This document shows positions 52,487 through 59,625 of a stretch of 64,000 nucleotides of DNA, piece after piece. The stretch is from Treponema ruminis. GTDB lineage: Bacteria; Spirochaetota; Spirochaetia; Treponematales; Treponemataceae. How positions within the stretch are numbered: position 1 is the stretch's first letter; each line of letters begins with the position of its first letter. The stretch spans positions 2,831,583 through 2,895,582 of the forward strand of contig CP031518.1 of assembly GCA_017161305.1 (NCBI GenBank), written 5' to 3'. The notes beneath the pieces were generated by a model. That model was not told the DNA's origin, ran no database searches, and saw only the letters and a list, made by a program, of their open reading frames with translations. Both the position numbers and the translations under genes were made by a program.

Positions 52487-53655
52487 GACGCGCCCTGCTG
52501 CTTCTTTGGGGGAACCTTTTCCTTGCTTTCCCGCTCTTTCCCCTCCAGATGGTTCCCAAAGGGAAGGTAGCGGTGGTGCAGGCGGCGGGAAAGGGGGGAA
52601 AGATCCGGTCCTCCCTCCTTTCGATGGAAGGCGAGCTTCGCGTCTCTTCAGGGGAGACCTTGTTCTATGGGGATGGGTCGCTGGAGGTGGACGCGCTGGC
52701 CAACCAGACGGACGGTCAGGTCAGGGAAGCCTGGTTCGACTACAGCGAGGGCTGGTTCTCCTTCCGTGTCGGACGGCAGATTGTCGCCTGGGGCGAGGCC
52801 GACGGGGTAAGGATCACCGATGTGCTTTCCTCCCGTGATCTCCATACCCTCTATCAGGACGACAAGCTCGCCATCGACGCGCTCAGGCTGACCGGTTCTT
52901 GGGCCAGCCATAGCTTCGATTTCTACTGGATTCCCATGTTCCGCGTCGCCCGGCTTCCCGGGGATGACAACCCCTTGGCGGAACTTGATGCCTACCGTAT
53001 CCTTTCCCTCCTTGACCGGCAGGAACCTGAACGGGAACTTGCCCATGGTTCCTACGCGGTGCGGTTTGCCAGTAGGACACCGATGATTGACTACGCTTTC
53101 TACGGATACTGGGGGTACAATGACCTGCCCATCGTGGATATCGGAAAAGGAATGGCCGTGTACGAGCGTATGGGCATGGTCGGCTTTGATGCCGATATGC
53201 CGGTCGGTTCCTTTGTGTTCCGTATGGAAGGTGCCTGGTATCCTTGGCAGGCGCTCCAGCGAAAGGACCTTGGAGGTAGCGAGCGGAGGAACCAGATCCA
53301 GGCTCTGGCAGGTATGGACTGGACGCAAGGTGGCTGGTCGTTGACCCTGCAGTATGCTTGTGATCTGGTTCTAGGGAGGACATCAGGGCTGAATCACGAG
53401 CGCTACGAGCACAAGGCGACTATCTCGCTTTCCCGGTCGCTTTGCGACGACCTGCTCGATCTCTCGCTAGAGGCGGCGGCCGGCCTGAACGACCTTGACA
53501 GCGTCTGGCATGCGAGCATGGCATATGACGTCACTGACGACCTTGCCATCGAAGGCGGTTGGTACCTGTTCCTGGAAGGACCAGAAAGGACGGGGACATA
53601 CGGCACGTATCGAGACTATTCCATGGCGTACGCGAAGGCGACATACCAGTTCTGA
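52483..53655 (+). CDS. Outer-membrane beta-barrel partner of RND cassette 2
   Basis: 390 residues starting at a GTG that overlaps the previous stop (GTGA). A hydrophobic N-terminus (LLLLWGNLFLAFPLF) serves as signal. FSFRVGRQIVAWGEADGV parallels the GKMKLVWGKGDKV strand of the cassette 1 barrel, and the protein ends AKATYQF. It is shorter than its paralogue and lacks the serine/acid-rich N-terminal segment, consistent with the missing repeats in its pump. Last gene of the cassette. Confidence 0.8.
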   Translation: MRRALLLLWGNLFLAFPLFPLQMVPKGKVAVVQAAGKGGKIRSSLLSMEGELRVSSGETLFYGDGSLEVDALANQTDGQVREAWFDYSEGWFSFRVGRQIVAWGEADGVRITDVLSSRDLHTLYQDDKLAIDALRLTGSWASHSFDFYWIPMFRVARLPGDDNPLAELDAYRILSLLDRQEPERELAHGSYAVRFASRTPMIDYAFYGYWGYNDLPIVDIGKGMAVYERMGMVGFDADMPVGSFVFRMEGAWYPWQALQRKDLGGSERRNQIQALAGMDWTQGGWSLTLQYACDLVLGRTSGLNHERYEHKATISLSRSLCDDLLDLSLEAAAGLNDLDSVWHASMAYDVTDDLAIEGGWYLFLEGPERTGTYGTYRDYSMAYAKATYQF

Positions 53656-53741
53656 AGGTACAGAATCCTGTAGTTTGGATCCTTGGGCATAGGGTCATGC
53701 GTGGGAAGCAAAGAACGCCACCGTTCCAAGGGGAGTGTTTC

Positions 53742-54310
53742 ATGCGCCGCACACGGATTCTTCGCATTAGTCTTGCCTTCAGGATCCTCATGCTGGCGAG
53801 TTGCGTTTCTACCGAAAGACCGGCCACGGATGGAGGACAGGCTTTGTCTACCCAGCCGAGGAGAAGGCCGAGCGATGTTCTTTCTTGACCGCCGCATCCC
53901 GCGAGGGTGACATCTCCGCCATGGAGGAACCCGGTCATGCCTATCAGACGGGGAAAATTGGCGTACAGGATGACAATCTGGCCTTTTCCCTGCTGAAGCA
54001 GTCCGCGGAAAGAGGGCAAGGCGATGGATGAGCTCGCGCTCTTGTATATCCTTGGCGTTGGGACGCCAAAGGCTTATAAAGCCGGTTTCCAATGGTTTCA
54101 AACGTGGCGGATTCCGGCGACATGAAGGCACACCGTTACCTTGGCTTGCACTACGAACTGGAAATCGGAACTGCAATCAACTACCAGAAGGCGGCCGAGT
54201 AGTACCAACTGGCGGCTGACCGCGGGGACATCACCGCGAACTGCCTGCTCGGATCGCTCTATGAACGGGGACTCGGCGTGCCGCAGGACTACGCAAAAGC
54301 CATTGTGTGA
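53742..54310 (+). pseudogene. Decayed Sel1-repeat lipoprotein gene
   Basis: A start at 53742 with GGGAG seven bases upstream reads a lipoprotein signal (LMLASC). The coding sense then moves between frames near 53,860, 54,018 and 54,100. In order it carries AASREGDISAMEEPGHAY, FSLLKQSAERG, MDELALLYILGVGTP, ADSGDMKAHRYLGLHYE, an in-frame TAG at 54200-54202 and YQLAADRGDITANCLLGSLY with ERGLGVPQDYAKAIV, then TGA where TGG is expected. These are Sel1-like repeats. At least three frame changes and two stops make it non-functional. Confidence 0.75.
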
Positions 54311-54487
54311 AGCAAGACTCGTTGAAAGCCGAGCAGCTGAGGCTGGAAGCGACCGCCCAAGGCTACGGTTTTCCCCAATAACCGCAAGGGTATCGGATTA
54401 CCGGGGAACTGCCAACGTTGTACTCCCGCCTACAACATGAGAAGAATGGGTACGATGTGAAGAGAAGCCCTGCATTTTATTGGCTCT

Positions 54488-54694
54488 TCACGTTTTCTTT
54501 GGGGATAGGGAGCCGAGATCGGGGATGGGAATGAAACGGATTGTGGTGAAGAAGGAATCGTCGTCACGGTATCCGTAGCCGATCCGCTTCGCCACCTGTA
54601 TCCGGTTGTTGAACCCCTCGAGCTTGCCGGTGCTGATGCTGTGCCGAGGACCTCTTTGCCGTACTGGGTGCATGTGGTAGCGGTGGCAATGCAC
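54488..54694 (-). mobile_element. Remnant of an ISL3-type transposase (3' end)
   Basis: The minus-strand frame carries SISTGKLEGFNNRIQVAKRI then GYGYRDDDSFFTTIRF, the C-terminal signature of ISL3/IS204-family transposases. The upstream part of the transposase is missing or unrecognisable and no inverted repeats were found. The remaining bases to 55,006 hold nothing I can identify. Confidence 0.65.
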
Positions 54695-55006
54695 CTCAAG
54701 GGCCTGGGTCGTGCCATACCGTCACGCCGTGGTCATGGACATGCATCCTGCGGGCATTCGACCGTGCCTGTCTGCCTTGTGCCGGAGAATGGCAGAATCA
54801 GGCGCCTTTTCTGTTGGTCTAACCGCAAAGAGCCGCACTGGAAGTGCTGACACGAACGGTGGATCCGGGTATCTTGTGAGTTTGGCATGTCTGTATGGTT
54901 TTCCTTTTTTGAGTGGTAACCAAAATGGAACCAGACAACGTGCTCTTTTTGCAACTATTGCGGTACCCTATGTTCCTCATCCCCCAACTTTCCGTGAACT
55001 CAATAT

Positions 55007-55201
55007 ATGAGTATGAAGACATCTAAAGGTGACTATTTGCAAGTCAAGGTAGGCATAGATACTGCCGAACGCGAAAAAGCAAGAGTTCTCGCCCGTTCCA
55101 AGGGCATGACATTTCAGGGCTTTGTAGGCCAGCTGATCAAGCGTGAGCTTGCGAAGAGCCAGCACGAGCAATTGTCAGCCGAGGGGGAGAGCCATGAGTG
55201 A
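55007..55201 (+). CDS. Ribbon-helix-helix-like DNA-binding protein (copy 1)
   Basis: 64 residues, in-frame ATGs at 55007 and 55013, no Shine-Dalgarno. YLQVKVGIDTAEREKARVLA is a strand followed by a helix, then KGMTFQGFVGQLIKRELA is the second helix: an Arc/CopG-like fold. It is a paralogue of the protein at 55629-55790 (shared KGMT-x-x-G-x-x-x-x-L-L/I-KRELA). Likely a small regulator of the element. Confidence 0.6.
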   Translation: MSMKTSKGDYLQVKVGIDTAEREKARVLARSKGMTFQGFVGQLIKRELAKSQHEQLSAEGESHE

Positions 55202-55205
55202 GCGG

Positions 55206-55538
55206 TCAACGCCCCGATGCAAGTCCGTTGACCATCTTCCTCACAGTGTCGAGCTGTTGGGTGTCGAGGGAGACAAGCATATCGGCGATTTCCCGGATGG
55301 CTTGTGGGTAAGGCACGTCAGGCGTACCGGTAAGAAGATGCTCCACAGACGTTCCAAGCACACGTGCTATGGCGACGGCATCAATGGTGGTAGGGAGCTG
55401 CATGTCGGAACGCATCTCGTTGAGGCGCTGCTGCTTGATGCCGGCCTTCAGGGCAAGCTCCTTGTAGGTGGGAACGCCTGCGTTCCTCATCGCCTTGTCT
55501 ACGCACTTCCAGAATGTGGCGGCATATTCGGGATTCAT
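55206..55538 (-). CDS. XRE-family repressor of the element
   Basis: 110 residues. An N-terminal helix-turn-helix (TYKELALKAGIKQQRLNEMR) and a short C-terminal dimerisation helix (VSLDTQQLDTVRKMVNGL). It is divergent from the second ribbon-helix-helix gene, and paired 16-base sites lie between them, the layout of a cI/cro-like switch. Its stop lies five bases from the end of copy 1. Confidence 0.75.
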   Translation of the reverse strand: MNPEYAATFWKCVDKAMRNAGVPTYKELALKAGIKQQRLNEMRSDMQLPTTIDAVAIARVLGTSVEHLLTGTPDVPYPQAIREIADMLVSLDTQQLDTVRKMVNGLASGR

Positions 55539-55560
55539 GGGAACAGCTTCGCACGTTTAT

Positions 55561-55614
55561 GGGAAAAACCCAACAAAAAGAGGATAAAAACGCTTGACTT
55601 GTTGGATAAATCCT
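55561..55614. promoter_or_regulatory. Divergent operator pair of the element's immunity region
   Basis: Sites at 55561-55576 (minus-strand TTGTTGGGTTTTTCCC) and 55599-55614 (TTGTTGGATAAATCCT) share TTGTTGG-x-T-x3-TCC and face opposite ways. A TATACA box (55614-55619) for the right-hand gene touches the second site. Probable repressor targets. Confidence 0.5.
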
Positions 55615-55628
55615 ATACAAATAGAGGT

Positions 55629-55790
55629 ATGACATTGGAAAAATCCCACATAACGCTGTATGTGCGGATGACGCACGAGGACAGGGAGCGGCTGAAGGAA
55701 CTGGTAAGGGAGAAGGGGATGACCTTGTCCGGATATCTCGGCCTTCTGCTGAAGCGTGAGCTTGCCGCATCCAGGGAGGAGAAAACATGA
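55629..55790 (+). CDS. Ribbon-helix-helix-like DNA-binding protein (copy 2)
   Basis: 53 residues from the ATG at 55629. ITLYVRMTHEDRERLKELVR is strand plus helix and KGMTLSGYLGLLLKREL the second helix. Paralogous to copy 1. It reads away from the repressor gene and so occupies the cro-like position. AGAGGT directly precedes the ATG, too close for a normal ribosome-binding site. Its TGA overlaps the next ATG. Confidence 0.65.
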   Translation: MTLEKSHITLYVRMTHEDRERLKELVREKGMTLSGYLGLLLKRELAASREEKT

Positions 55791-55912
55791 GTGAGCAGGT
55801 ACTGGAGCGCACGATGCTCGAGCAGCATCTGAAGCGCATCGAGGAGTTGCGAAACGTTCCAGAACAGGCAGGATTCCCGGATGTGGTAGAGTGGCCTGAA
55901 ATGCCTGAATAA
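55787..55912 (+). CDS. Small protein coupled to the ribbon-helix-helix gene
   Basis: 41 residues, ATG overlapping the previous stop (ATGA) with GGAGGAG upstream, so translation is coupled. Charged and helical (SEQVLERTMLEQHLKRIEEL) with an acidic aromatic end (VVEWPEMPE). No known family. The sequence right after copy 1 begins with the same ATGAGTGAGC, suggesting that an equivalent gene was lost there. Confidence 0.5.
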   Translation: MSEQVLERTMLEQHLKRIEELRNVPEQAGFPDVVEWPEMPE

Positions 55913-55926
55913 AAAAAAATCTGAAT

Positions 55927-56286
55927 TCAGACCAACTCTTTGTAGTCCATTTCCAATGCCGATGCCAGCTTCTTGGCCGCGGCAAGCCCAATCGGGCGCT
56001 TGCCCCTCTCCATCAGGCTGATGTTCTCCCTGCGGATTCCGCATTTTTGTGCGAGCTGTGCCTGGGTCATGCCGGTGCGGAGCCTGTTGAGATGCAACTT
56101 CTCGTCCGGGGTGCCTGTCATCTCCGCTTTGATCTGCTTGTAGACGTCGGATTCGGTGGCCTCGATGAGCTCGTCATCATCAACGACCTTCAGGTCTGGC
56201 CACTGTTTGCGGAGATATGGAAGGAGCACTTCCGCCCCCGAGGTTACCGTGATGTCAATATGGTGATTTCTCTCTACTACCTGCAT
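55927..56286 (-). CDS. higA: HigA-type antitoxin (XRE helix-turn-helix)
   Basis: 119 residues. GGAGGT lies seven bases before the ATG. The N-terminal 60 residues are acidic and probably bind the toxin; the C-terminal XRE domain reads MTQAQLAQKCGIRRENISLM-ERGKRPIGLAAAKKLA. It is downstream of, and overlaps by 32 bases, the toxin gene, the inverted order seen in HigBA systems. It should neutralise the toxin and repress the operon. Confidence 0.8.
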   Translation of the reverse strand: MQVVERNHHIDITVTSGAEVLLPYLRKQWPDLKVVDDDELIEATESDVYKQIKAEMTGTPDEKLHLNRLRTGMTQAQLAQKCGIRRENISLMERGKRPIGLAAAKKLASALEMDYKELV

Positions 56287-56524
56287 ATGTTACCTCCACT
56301 TCGAAAGAGATTCCGTTCCATCGCCATACCGCTATCCAGTGGTAGGAAAGATGGCAATGATAGGTGTCCTTGGTGTTCTTGAGCTTGCTGTAGTTCCTCC
56401 AGTTCGTCCGTATCGGGCCGGATTCCCGGATTTCATCCACAAGCATAATGAAAAGCTTTTGTTCCGCTTTTGGCATCTTGAGGATTTCTTTGTCCACCTT
56501 TCTTTTCCAGAACACCTTGTACAT
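56255..56524 (-). CDS. higB: HigB/RelE-type toxin
   Basis: 89 residues. The pattern YKVFWKRKVDKEILKMPK, then GP-x5-W-x-NYSKLKN, YHCHLSYHWIAVWRW and VTYAGSREKSPY is that of RelE/HigB-like mRNA interferases (closing motif Y-x-G-x-x-E-K-x-P-Y). It should cleave mRNA at the ribosome unless bound by the antitoxin. First gene of the pair, with a consensus promoter ending six bases before the ATG and no ribosome-binding site. Confidence 0.82.
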   Translation of the reverse strand: MYKVFWKRKVDKEILKMPKAEQKLFIMLVDEIRESGPIRTNWRNYSKLKNTKDTYHCHLSYHWIAVWRWNGISFEVEVTYAGSREKSPY

Positions 56525-56530
56525 GCTCTA

Positions 56531-56559
56531 AATGTATCACAAATGAAACACTCTGTCAA
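56531..56559 (-). promoter_or_regulatory. Promoter of the toxin-antitoxin operon, leaderless geometry
   Basis: On the minus strand TTGACA (56559-56554), 17 bases, TACATT (56536-56531), ending six bases before the toxin ATG at 56524. Confidence 0.7.
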
Positions 56560-56626
56560 CCAAAGCGTGCAAGCTATGTGGGTAGCGCTCCATGCACCGA
56601 TTCCGATTCTGTGATTCCATGATGGT

Positions 56627-57007
56627 ATGGAAGACGATATCAGCCAGAGATTTGAGTCATGTGATGCTCGCCTGCTCGAGCACGACAAGCAACTCCACGA
56701 ATTAAGCCAGAAGGTTGGAGTACTTGAGAATGCATCCAAGGACTCCTACAAGAGGATAAGCAGCATAGAAGGACAGCTTGTAGCAATCACATCGAAAGTG
56801 GATCAACTCTCGGCTGATGTCGGGAAGATGAGCAAGAGGATCAGGAGCAATGGAGAGAGAGACAGGCGCACGCAGCTCATCGTCATCGCATGTCTCGGCC
56901 TCACAGTCGCCCTGTTCGTCTACGTGGTCGTCGCTGACAAGGCGTCCGCGAAAGAGATCCTCAAGACGGCCGCGGATGTATCCGCTCTTGCCAGTCATCT
57001 GCTTTGA
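56627..57007 (+). CDS. Coiled-coil membrane protein, XhlA-like
   Basis: 126 residues. A long coiled coil (about 8-78, heptads around LEHDKQLHELSQKVGVLEN) is followed by one membrane helix (LIVIACLGLTVALFVYVVVA, about 83-102) and a short tail. The layout fits XhlA/hemolysin-type phage proteins that accompany holins. It opens a four-gene membrane/lysis-like cluster on the plus strand. Functional call is by architecture and context. Confidence 0.55.
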   Translation: MEDDISQRFESCDARLLEHDKQLHELSQKVGVLENASKDSYKRISSIEGQLVAITSKVDQLSADVGKMSKRIRSNGERDRRTQLIVIACLGLTVALFVYVVVADKASAKEILKTAADVSALASHLL

Positions 57008-57029
57008 CCAAATTTGGGAGGAAGATCAT

Positions 57030-57473
57030 ATGAATCTTGCGTTGGAACATTTTTCTGAAGCGTATGGGAACAGTTTCATCCTGTTCGTAATCTTCTCCAT
57101 CTGCGTTGGGGCACTGATGGAGATTGTGAAGAAGAACGTCTTCAAGCCTCTTGACGCCTATTTTGAGAATGTCGAGATAAGCGGGAAAGGGAAAGCGGTC
57201 TACAGAGCCGCCAAGTATGGCAGCTATGGAGTGCTGGCGTTGGCTATCAGTCTGTGGTTCGTGCGGTCTCTCATCGCAACCATGCCGTTTCCTGGTATCG
57301 AGGACGGAAGGATGGTCTTGTATCCTCTCTATGTGACCTTGTTCTATCTCCTGCAGTTGCTTGTCTCGATGACCGGTATCAAGGCAATCGTCAATAGGGT
57401 CACCGCACCGGCGAGACCAAAGAAGAGATACAAGAAAGTGTTGATTGAAGAGGATGACGACGAGGAGAACTGA
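57030..57473 (+). CDS. Phage-type membrane protein, possible holin
   Basis: 147 residues from the ATG at 57030, with GGGAGGA seven bases upstream. Three hydrophobic helices (NSFILFVIFSICVGALMEIV, YGVLALAISLWFVRSLI, LYVTLFYLLQLLVSMTG) and a basic then acidic tail (RPKKRYKKV, then EEDDDEEN), a charge pattern common in holins. No family is recognised with certainty. It sits between the coiled-coil protein and the spanin-like pair. Confidence 0.5.
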   Translation: MNLALEHFSEAYGNSFILFVIFSICVGALMEIVKKNVFKPLDAYFENVEISGKGKAVYRAAKYGSYGVLALAISLWFVRSLIATMPFPGIEDGRMVLYPLYVTLFYLLQLLVSMTGIKAIVNRVTAPARPKKRYKKVLIEEDDDEEN

Positions 57474-57476
57474 GCG

Positions 57477-57851
57477 ATGTGGAAGCTGCTTGCCGCCGTT
57501 CTGGTCCCGATTGCCAGCCTTCTTTGGGGCTGGCTGAAGGGTCGTTCTTCCGGTAAAGAGAAAGCCGAGGCTAAAGCTAGAGTGGCAGTTGCCGACGCCA
57601 CATCGGAAGCAAACAAGGCAAAGGCATCGGCGGCGGCTGAGGTAGCGAAGAATACTGCCGTGCATGCCGCAATTACTCTTGCAACGCAAGTGGCGGCATC
57701 TAAGGCGGAGAGCCAGGAGTATGCCGAAAGCGTGGAGCAGGAGATCCAGACAGCCTCTGATACCGGCGACATCGATGCGTTGATTGCCATCGCCAGGCAG
57801 CAGAAAGAACGTGCCGACCAGTTTGCCCGGAACCTGGAGGCAAGACAATGA
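57477..57851 (+). CDS. Inner-membrane spanin-like (Rz-like) protein
   Basis: 124 residues: one N-terminal membrane helix (MWKLLAAVLVPIASLLWGWL), then an alanine- and lysine-rich periplasmic coiled coil to the end. This is the architecture of i-spanins. The last codons overlap a small lipoprotein gene, the standard Rz/Rz1 relationship. No enzymatic motif. Also consistent with an ordinary anchored coiled-coil protein. Confidence 0.55.
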   Translation: MWKLLAAVLVPIASLLWGWLKGRSSGKEKAEAKARVAVADATSEANKAKASAAAEVAKNTAVHAAITLATQVAASKAESQEYAESVEQEIQTASDTGDIDALIAIARQQKERADQFARNLEARQ

Positions 57852-58123
57852 ATCGGTTGATGGTCATCATGCTGGCACTGCCGCTCATCGGCTGCATGAC
57901 CACCAATGCGGAGCCAGCAGTGGTACATGAGTACCACGAAATCAGGCCGGATTACAGCGATGCAAAAGTTGCCCTCTTTGCGGCACGGCCTGATGTGGTA
58001 CCCGATTTAAGGGACGTTCACACGATGGAGGATGCCGCATACAATTCAGTCCAGTTCCAGACAGGCATGGAGCAGTGGATTTTCTATGCTGTCGGTCTTG
58101 AGGACTGGATCAAGAAGCTTTGA
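57848..58123 (+). CDS. Small lipoprotein, Rz1-like outer spanin candidate
   Basis: 91 residues. The signal peptide ends in a lipobox LPLIGC near residue 16, so the protein is lipid-anchored. The mature part is not proline-rich as in classical Rz1 but is short and acidic (HEIRPDYSDAKV, TMEDAAYNSVQF). It overlaps the i-spanin-like gene by four bases. A strong terminator follows the stop. Confidence 0.5.
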   Translation: MNRLMVIMLALPLIGCMTTNAEPAVVHEYHEIRPDYSDAKVALFAARPDVVPDLRDVHTMEDAAYNSVQFQTGMEQWIFYAVGLEDWIKKL

Positions 58124-58140
58124 TTCAAGACCCTGTCCTT

Positions 58141-58173
58141 CCCGGTTCCCGCATATCGCGGGGCCGGGTTTTT
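58141..58173 (+). terminator. Terminator of the lysis-like cluster
   Basis: Arms CCCGG (58141-58145) and CCGGG (58164-58168) with an inner CCGC/GCGG stem, followed by TTTTT. Confidence 0.8.
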
Positions 58174-59330
58174 CATCTTACGGCGAACTGAAGGATTTTC
58201 TCCGACACTCCATACATCTCGTCGATCGCGTCTGCAACGGGTCTTAGGTTCTCGGCGTACAGGTGTGTGTATCCGGCCTGTACAGAGTTTTCCGGCTGAT
58301 GCTGCCAAGACAGGTATTCCGCCACCACGAGGTCAGGCAACCTGCTTTCGAGCCGGAGGTTCGTGTTCAGGCTGTGCCTGAGGATATGGGGTGTCATGGA
58401 TTTGATTGCGTCGGGCGTCTCCCATCCCTGCTGAAGCATGGCATTGGCTGAAAGTCTCCTGATCACATTCTCGAACCAGTTCTGGCTGTAGTGGTACAAC
58501 CTTCCGTCAGGATGAGCACTGGTACACAGGCGCATCATGGAATCCTGTGCGGTAACCGGCAATGGGATGGTCCTGCAGTATCCCCATTTTGGCTTGCCAA
58601 TTTCTTTGTAGTTGTAGTCCTTCATCGCCTGGTCGATGACGAGGATGTGGCTTTTCTGGTCGTATTGTCTGGCGGACAGTGCCGCAAGCTCTCCGATGCG
58701 CATGCCAGTACATGCAAGCACGATGAAAGTGTCCTGCTCCTTCTGCGAAGAGAGGAATGATTCGTGGATGAGCCTCTTGATGTCTGAGGACGAGATGGGG
58801 AGCTTTTCTGTTGTCTTGGCCGGATGTATGTCCGGCAGGCCGCTTGCCGGGTTGGCCGGTACGAGGCCTTCGTCCGCAGCCTGTCCAAAGCAGAGCTTGA
58901 CCATCTTGAAGAACTTCATCGCACGATAACTGAGTCCTTCCTTCTCAACCAGGAAGTACATGATTGTCTTGCATTCCTTCCTCGAGACTTCCTCTATCGG
59001 CTTGTAATAGAGGCTAGGGATTCCTTTCGACAGGAGACTGTCGAGCTCGGCGGACTTGACGGCAATCATATCGGCATACCGTGCGGTATATTGCTTCCCG
59101 GTAATCCTGGCGTCCTTGTATCTTGGGTTCGTCTCCGGATCCATGAATGAGGCGAGCACTGATGCGTGGGTAGGTGAATCCAGCTTATTTGTCCGATAGA
59201 GCCTGTCGACATGACGTTGCGCCTGGGCCAGAGTTGAGCCCTCGGCCTTCCTTGTCACTCTGTGGCCGTTGATGTTGACCTTGTAGTAGAACGTGTTTCT
59301 TTGCTGGTAAACCTGTGGAATCTTGTCCAT
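58173..59330 (-). CDS. Tyrosine recombinase (integrase)
   Basis: 385 residues from the ATG at 59330, preceded by GGGAGG; longer frames would run through the tRNA. It should integrate and excise the element at the tRNA-Gly. An arm-binding N-terminus (QRNTFYYKVNINGHRVTRK), a SAM-like core-binding domain (about 75-170) and the catalytic domain follow: R211 (GMRIGEL), H315 and R318 (HILRHS), H344 and the nucleophile Y354 (AGYTHLY). All key residues are present, so the enzyme looks active. Confidence 0.93.
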   Translation of the reverse strand: MDKIPQVYQQRNTFYYKVNINGHRVTRKAEGSTLAQAQRHVDRLYRTNKLDSPTHASVLASFMDPETNPRYKDARITGKQYTARYADMIAVKSAELDSLLSKGIPSLYYKPIEEVSRKECKTIMYFLVEKEGLSYRAMKFFKMVKLCFGQAADEGLVPANPASGLPDIHPAKTTEKLPISSSDIKRLIHESFLSSQKEQDTFIVLACTGMRIGELAALSARQYDQKSHILVIDQAMKDYNYKEIGKPKWGYCRTIPLPVTAQDSMMRLCTSAHPDGRLYHYSQNWFENVIRRLSANAMLQQGWETPDAIKSMTPHILRHSLNTNLRLESRLPDLVVAEYLSWQHQPENSVQAGYTHLYAENLRPVADAIDEMYGVSEKILQFAVR

Positions 59331-59366
59331 AAAACCTCCCTGTCCAGATGGAAAAATCCCTTGCGT

Positions 59367-59393
59367 TGTCCAACATTTGTCCAACGTTGGACA
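59367..59393. repeat. TGTCCAAC palindrome plus third half-site between int and tRNA
   Basis: TGTCCAAC at 59378-59385 and GTTGGACA at 59386-59393 form a perfect 16-base palindrome; another TGTCCAAC lies at 59367-59374, 11 bases upstream. Located in the integrase leader near the attachment site, these are likely binding sites for the integrase or a directionality/regulatory protein. Confidence 0.6.
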
Positions 59394-59456
59394 CTTTTCG
59401 CAAAGTTGAAGAGGTTTTATGCATCGCAATTTGTTATGTGCCAACAAGTTGCTTAG

Positions 59457-59528
59457 AGCGCCAGACGGGAATCGAACCCGCATCTCAAGCTTGGGAAGCT
59501 CGTATCTTAACCATTGGACTACAAGCGC
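59457..59528 (-). tRNA. tRNA-Gly (anticodon CCC)
   Basis: 72 bases. Acceptor GCGCTTG opposes CTGGCGC with one G-T and one T-T mismatch; anticodon stem CGAGC/GCTTG with loop TTCCCAA; T-loop TTCGATT. No encoded CCA. Its 3' end faces the integrase and is the probable attachment site; the T-T mismatch may reflect replacement of the 3' end during integration. Confidence 0.9.
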
Positions 59529-59625
59529 AATGTTTCTAGAGGCTAACATACCACAATCAGACGGAAATGACAAGCGAGGTTTCGCATTGTTGCAAACAAC
59601 TGCCGGTTTTGGCATGATGGAGCAC

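Larger units (their letters stand above)
55007..59457. mobile_element. Small integrated element next to tRNA-Gly (prophage remnant or satellite)
   Basis: About 4.5 kb bounded on the right by a tRNA-Gly whose 3' end faces the integrase gene, the usual tRNA 3'-end integration geometry. It holds two ribbon-helix-helix proteins, an XRE repressor, a HigBA-type pair, a coiled-coil membrane protein, a holin-like protein, a Rz/Rz1-like pair and a tyrosine integrase. No capsid, portal, terminase or replication gene is present. The left boundary is not defined; no copy of the tRNA 3' end was found by eye. Confidence 0.6.

Noticed and set aside
53945-53960. CAGACGGG match to the tRNA-Gly 3' end as a possible left attachment site
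   Set aside because: Only eight to nine bases match and the site lies inside the Sel1 pseudogene; too short to claim.
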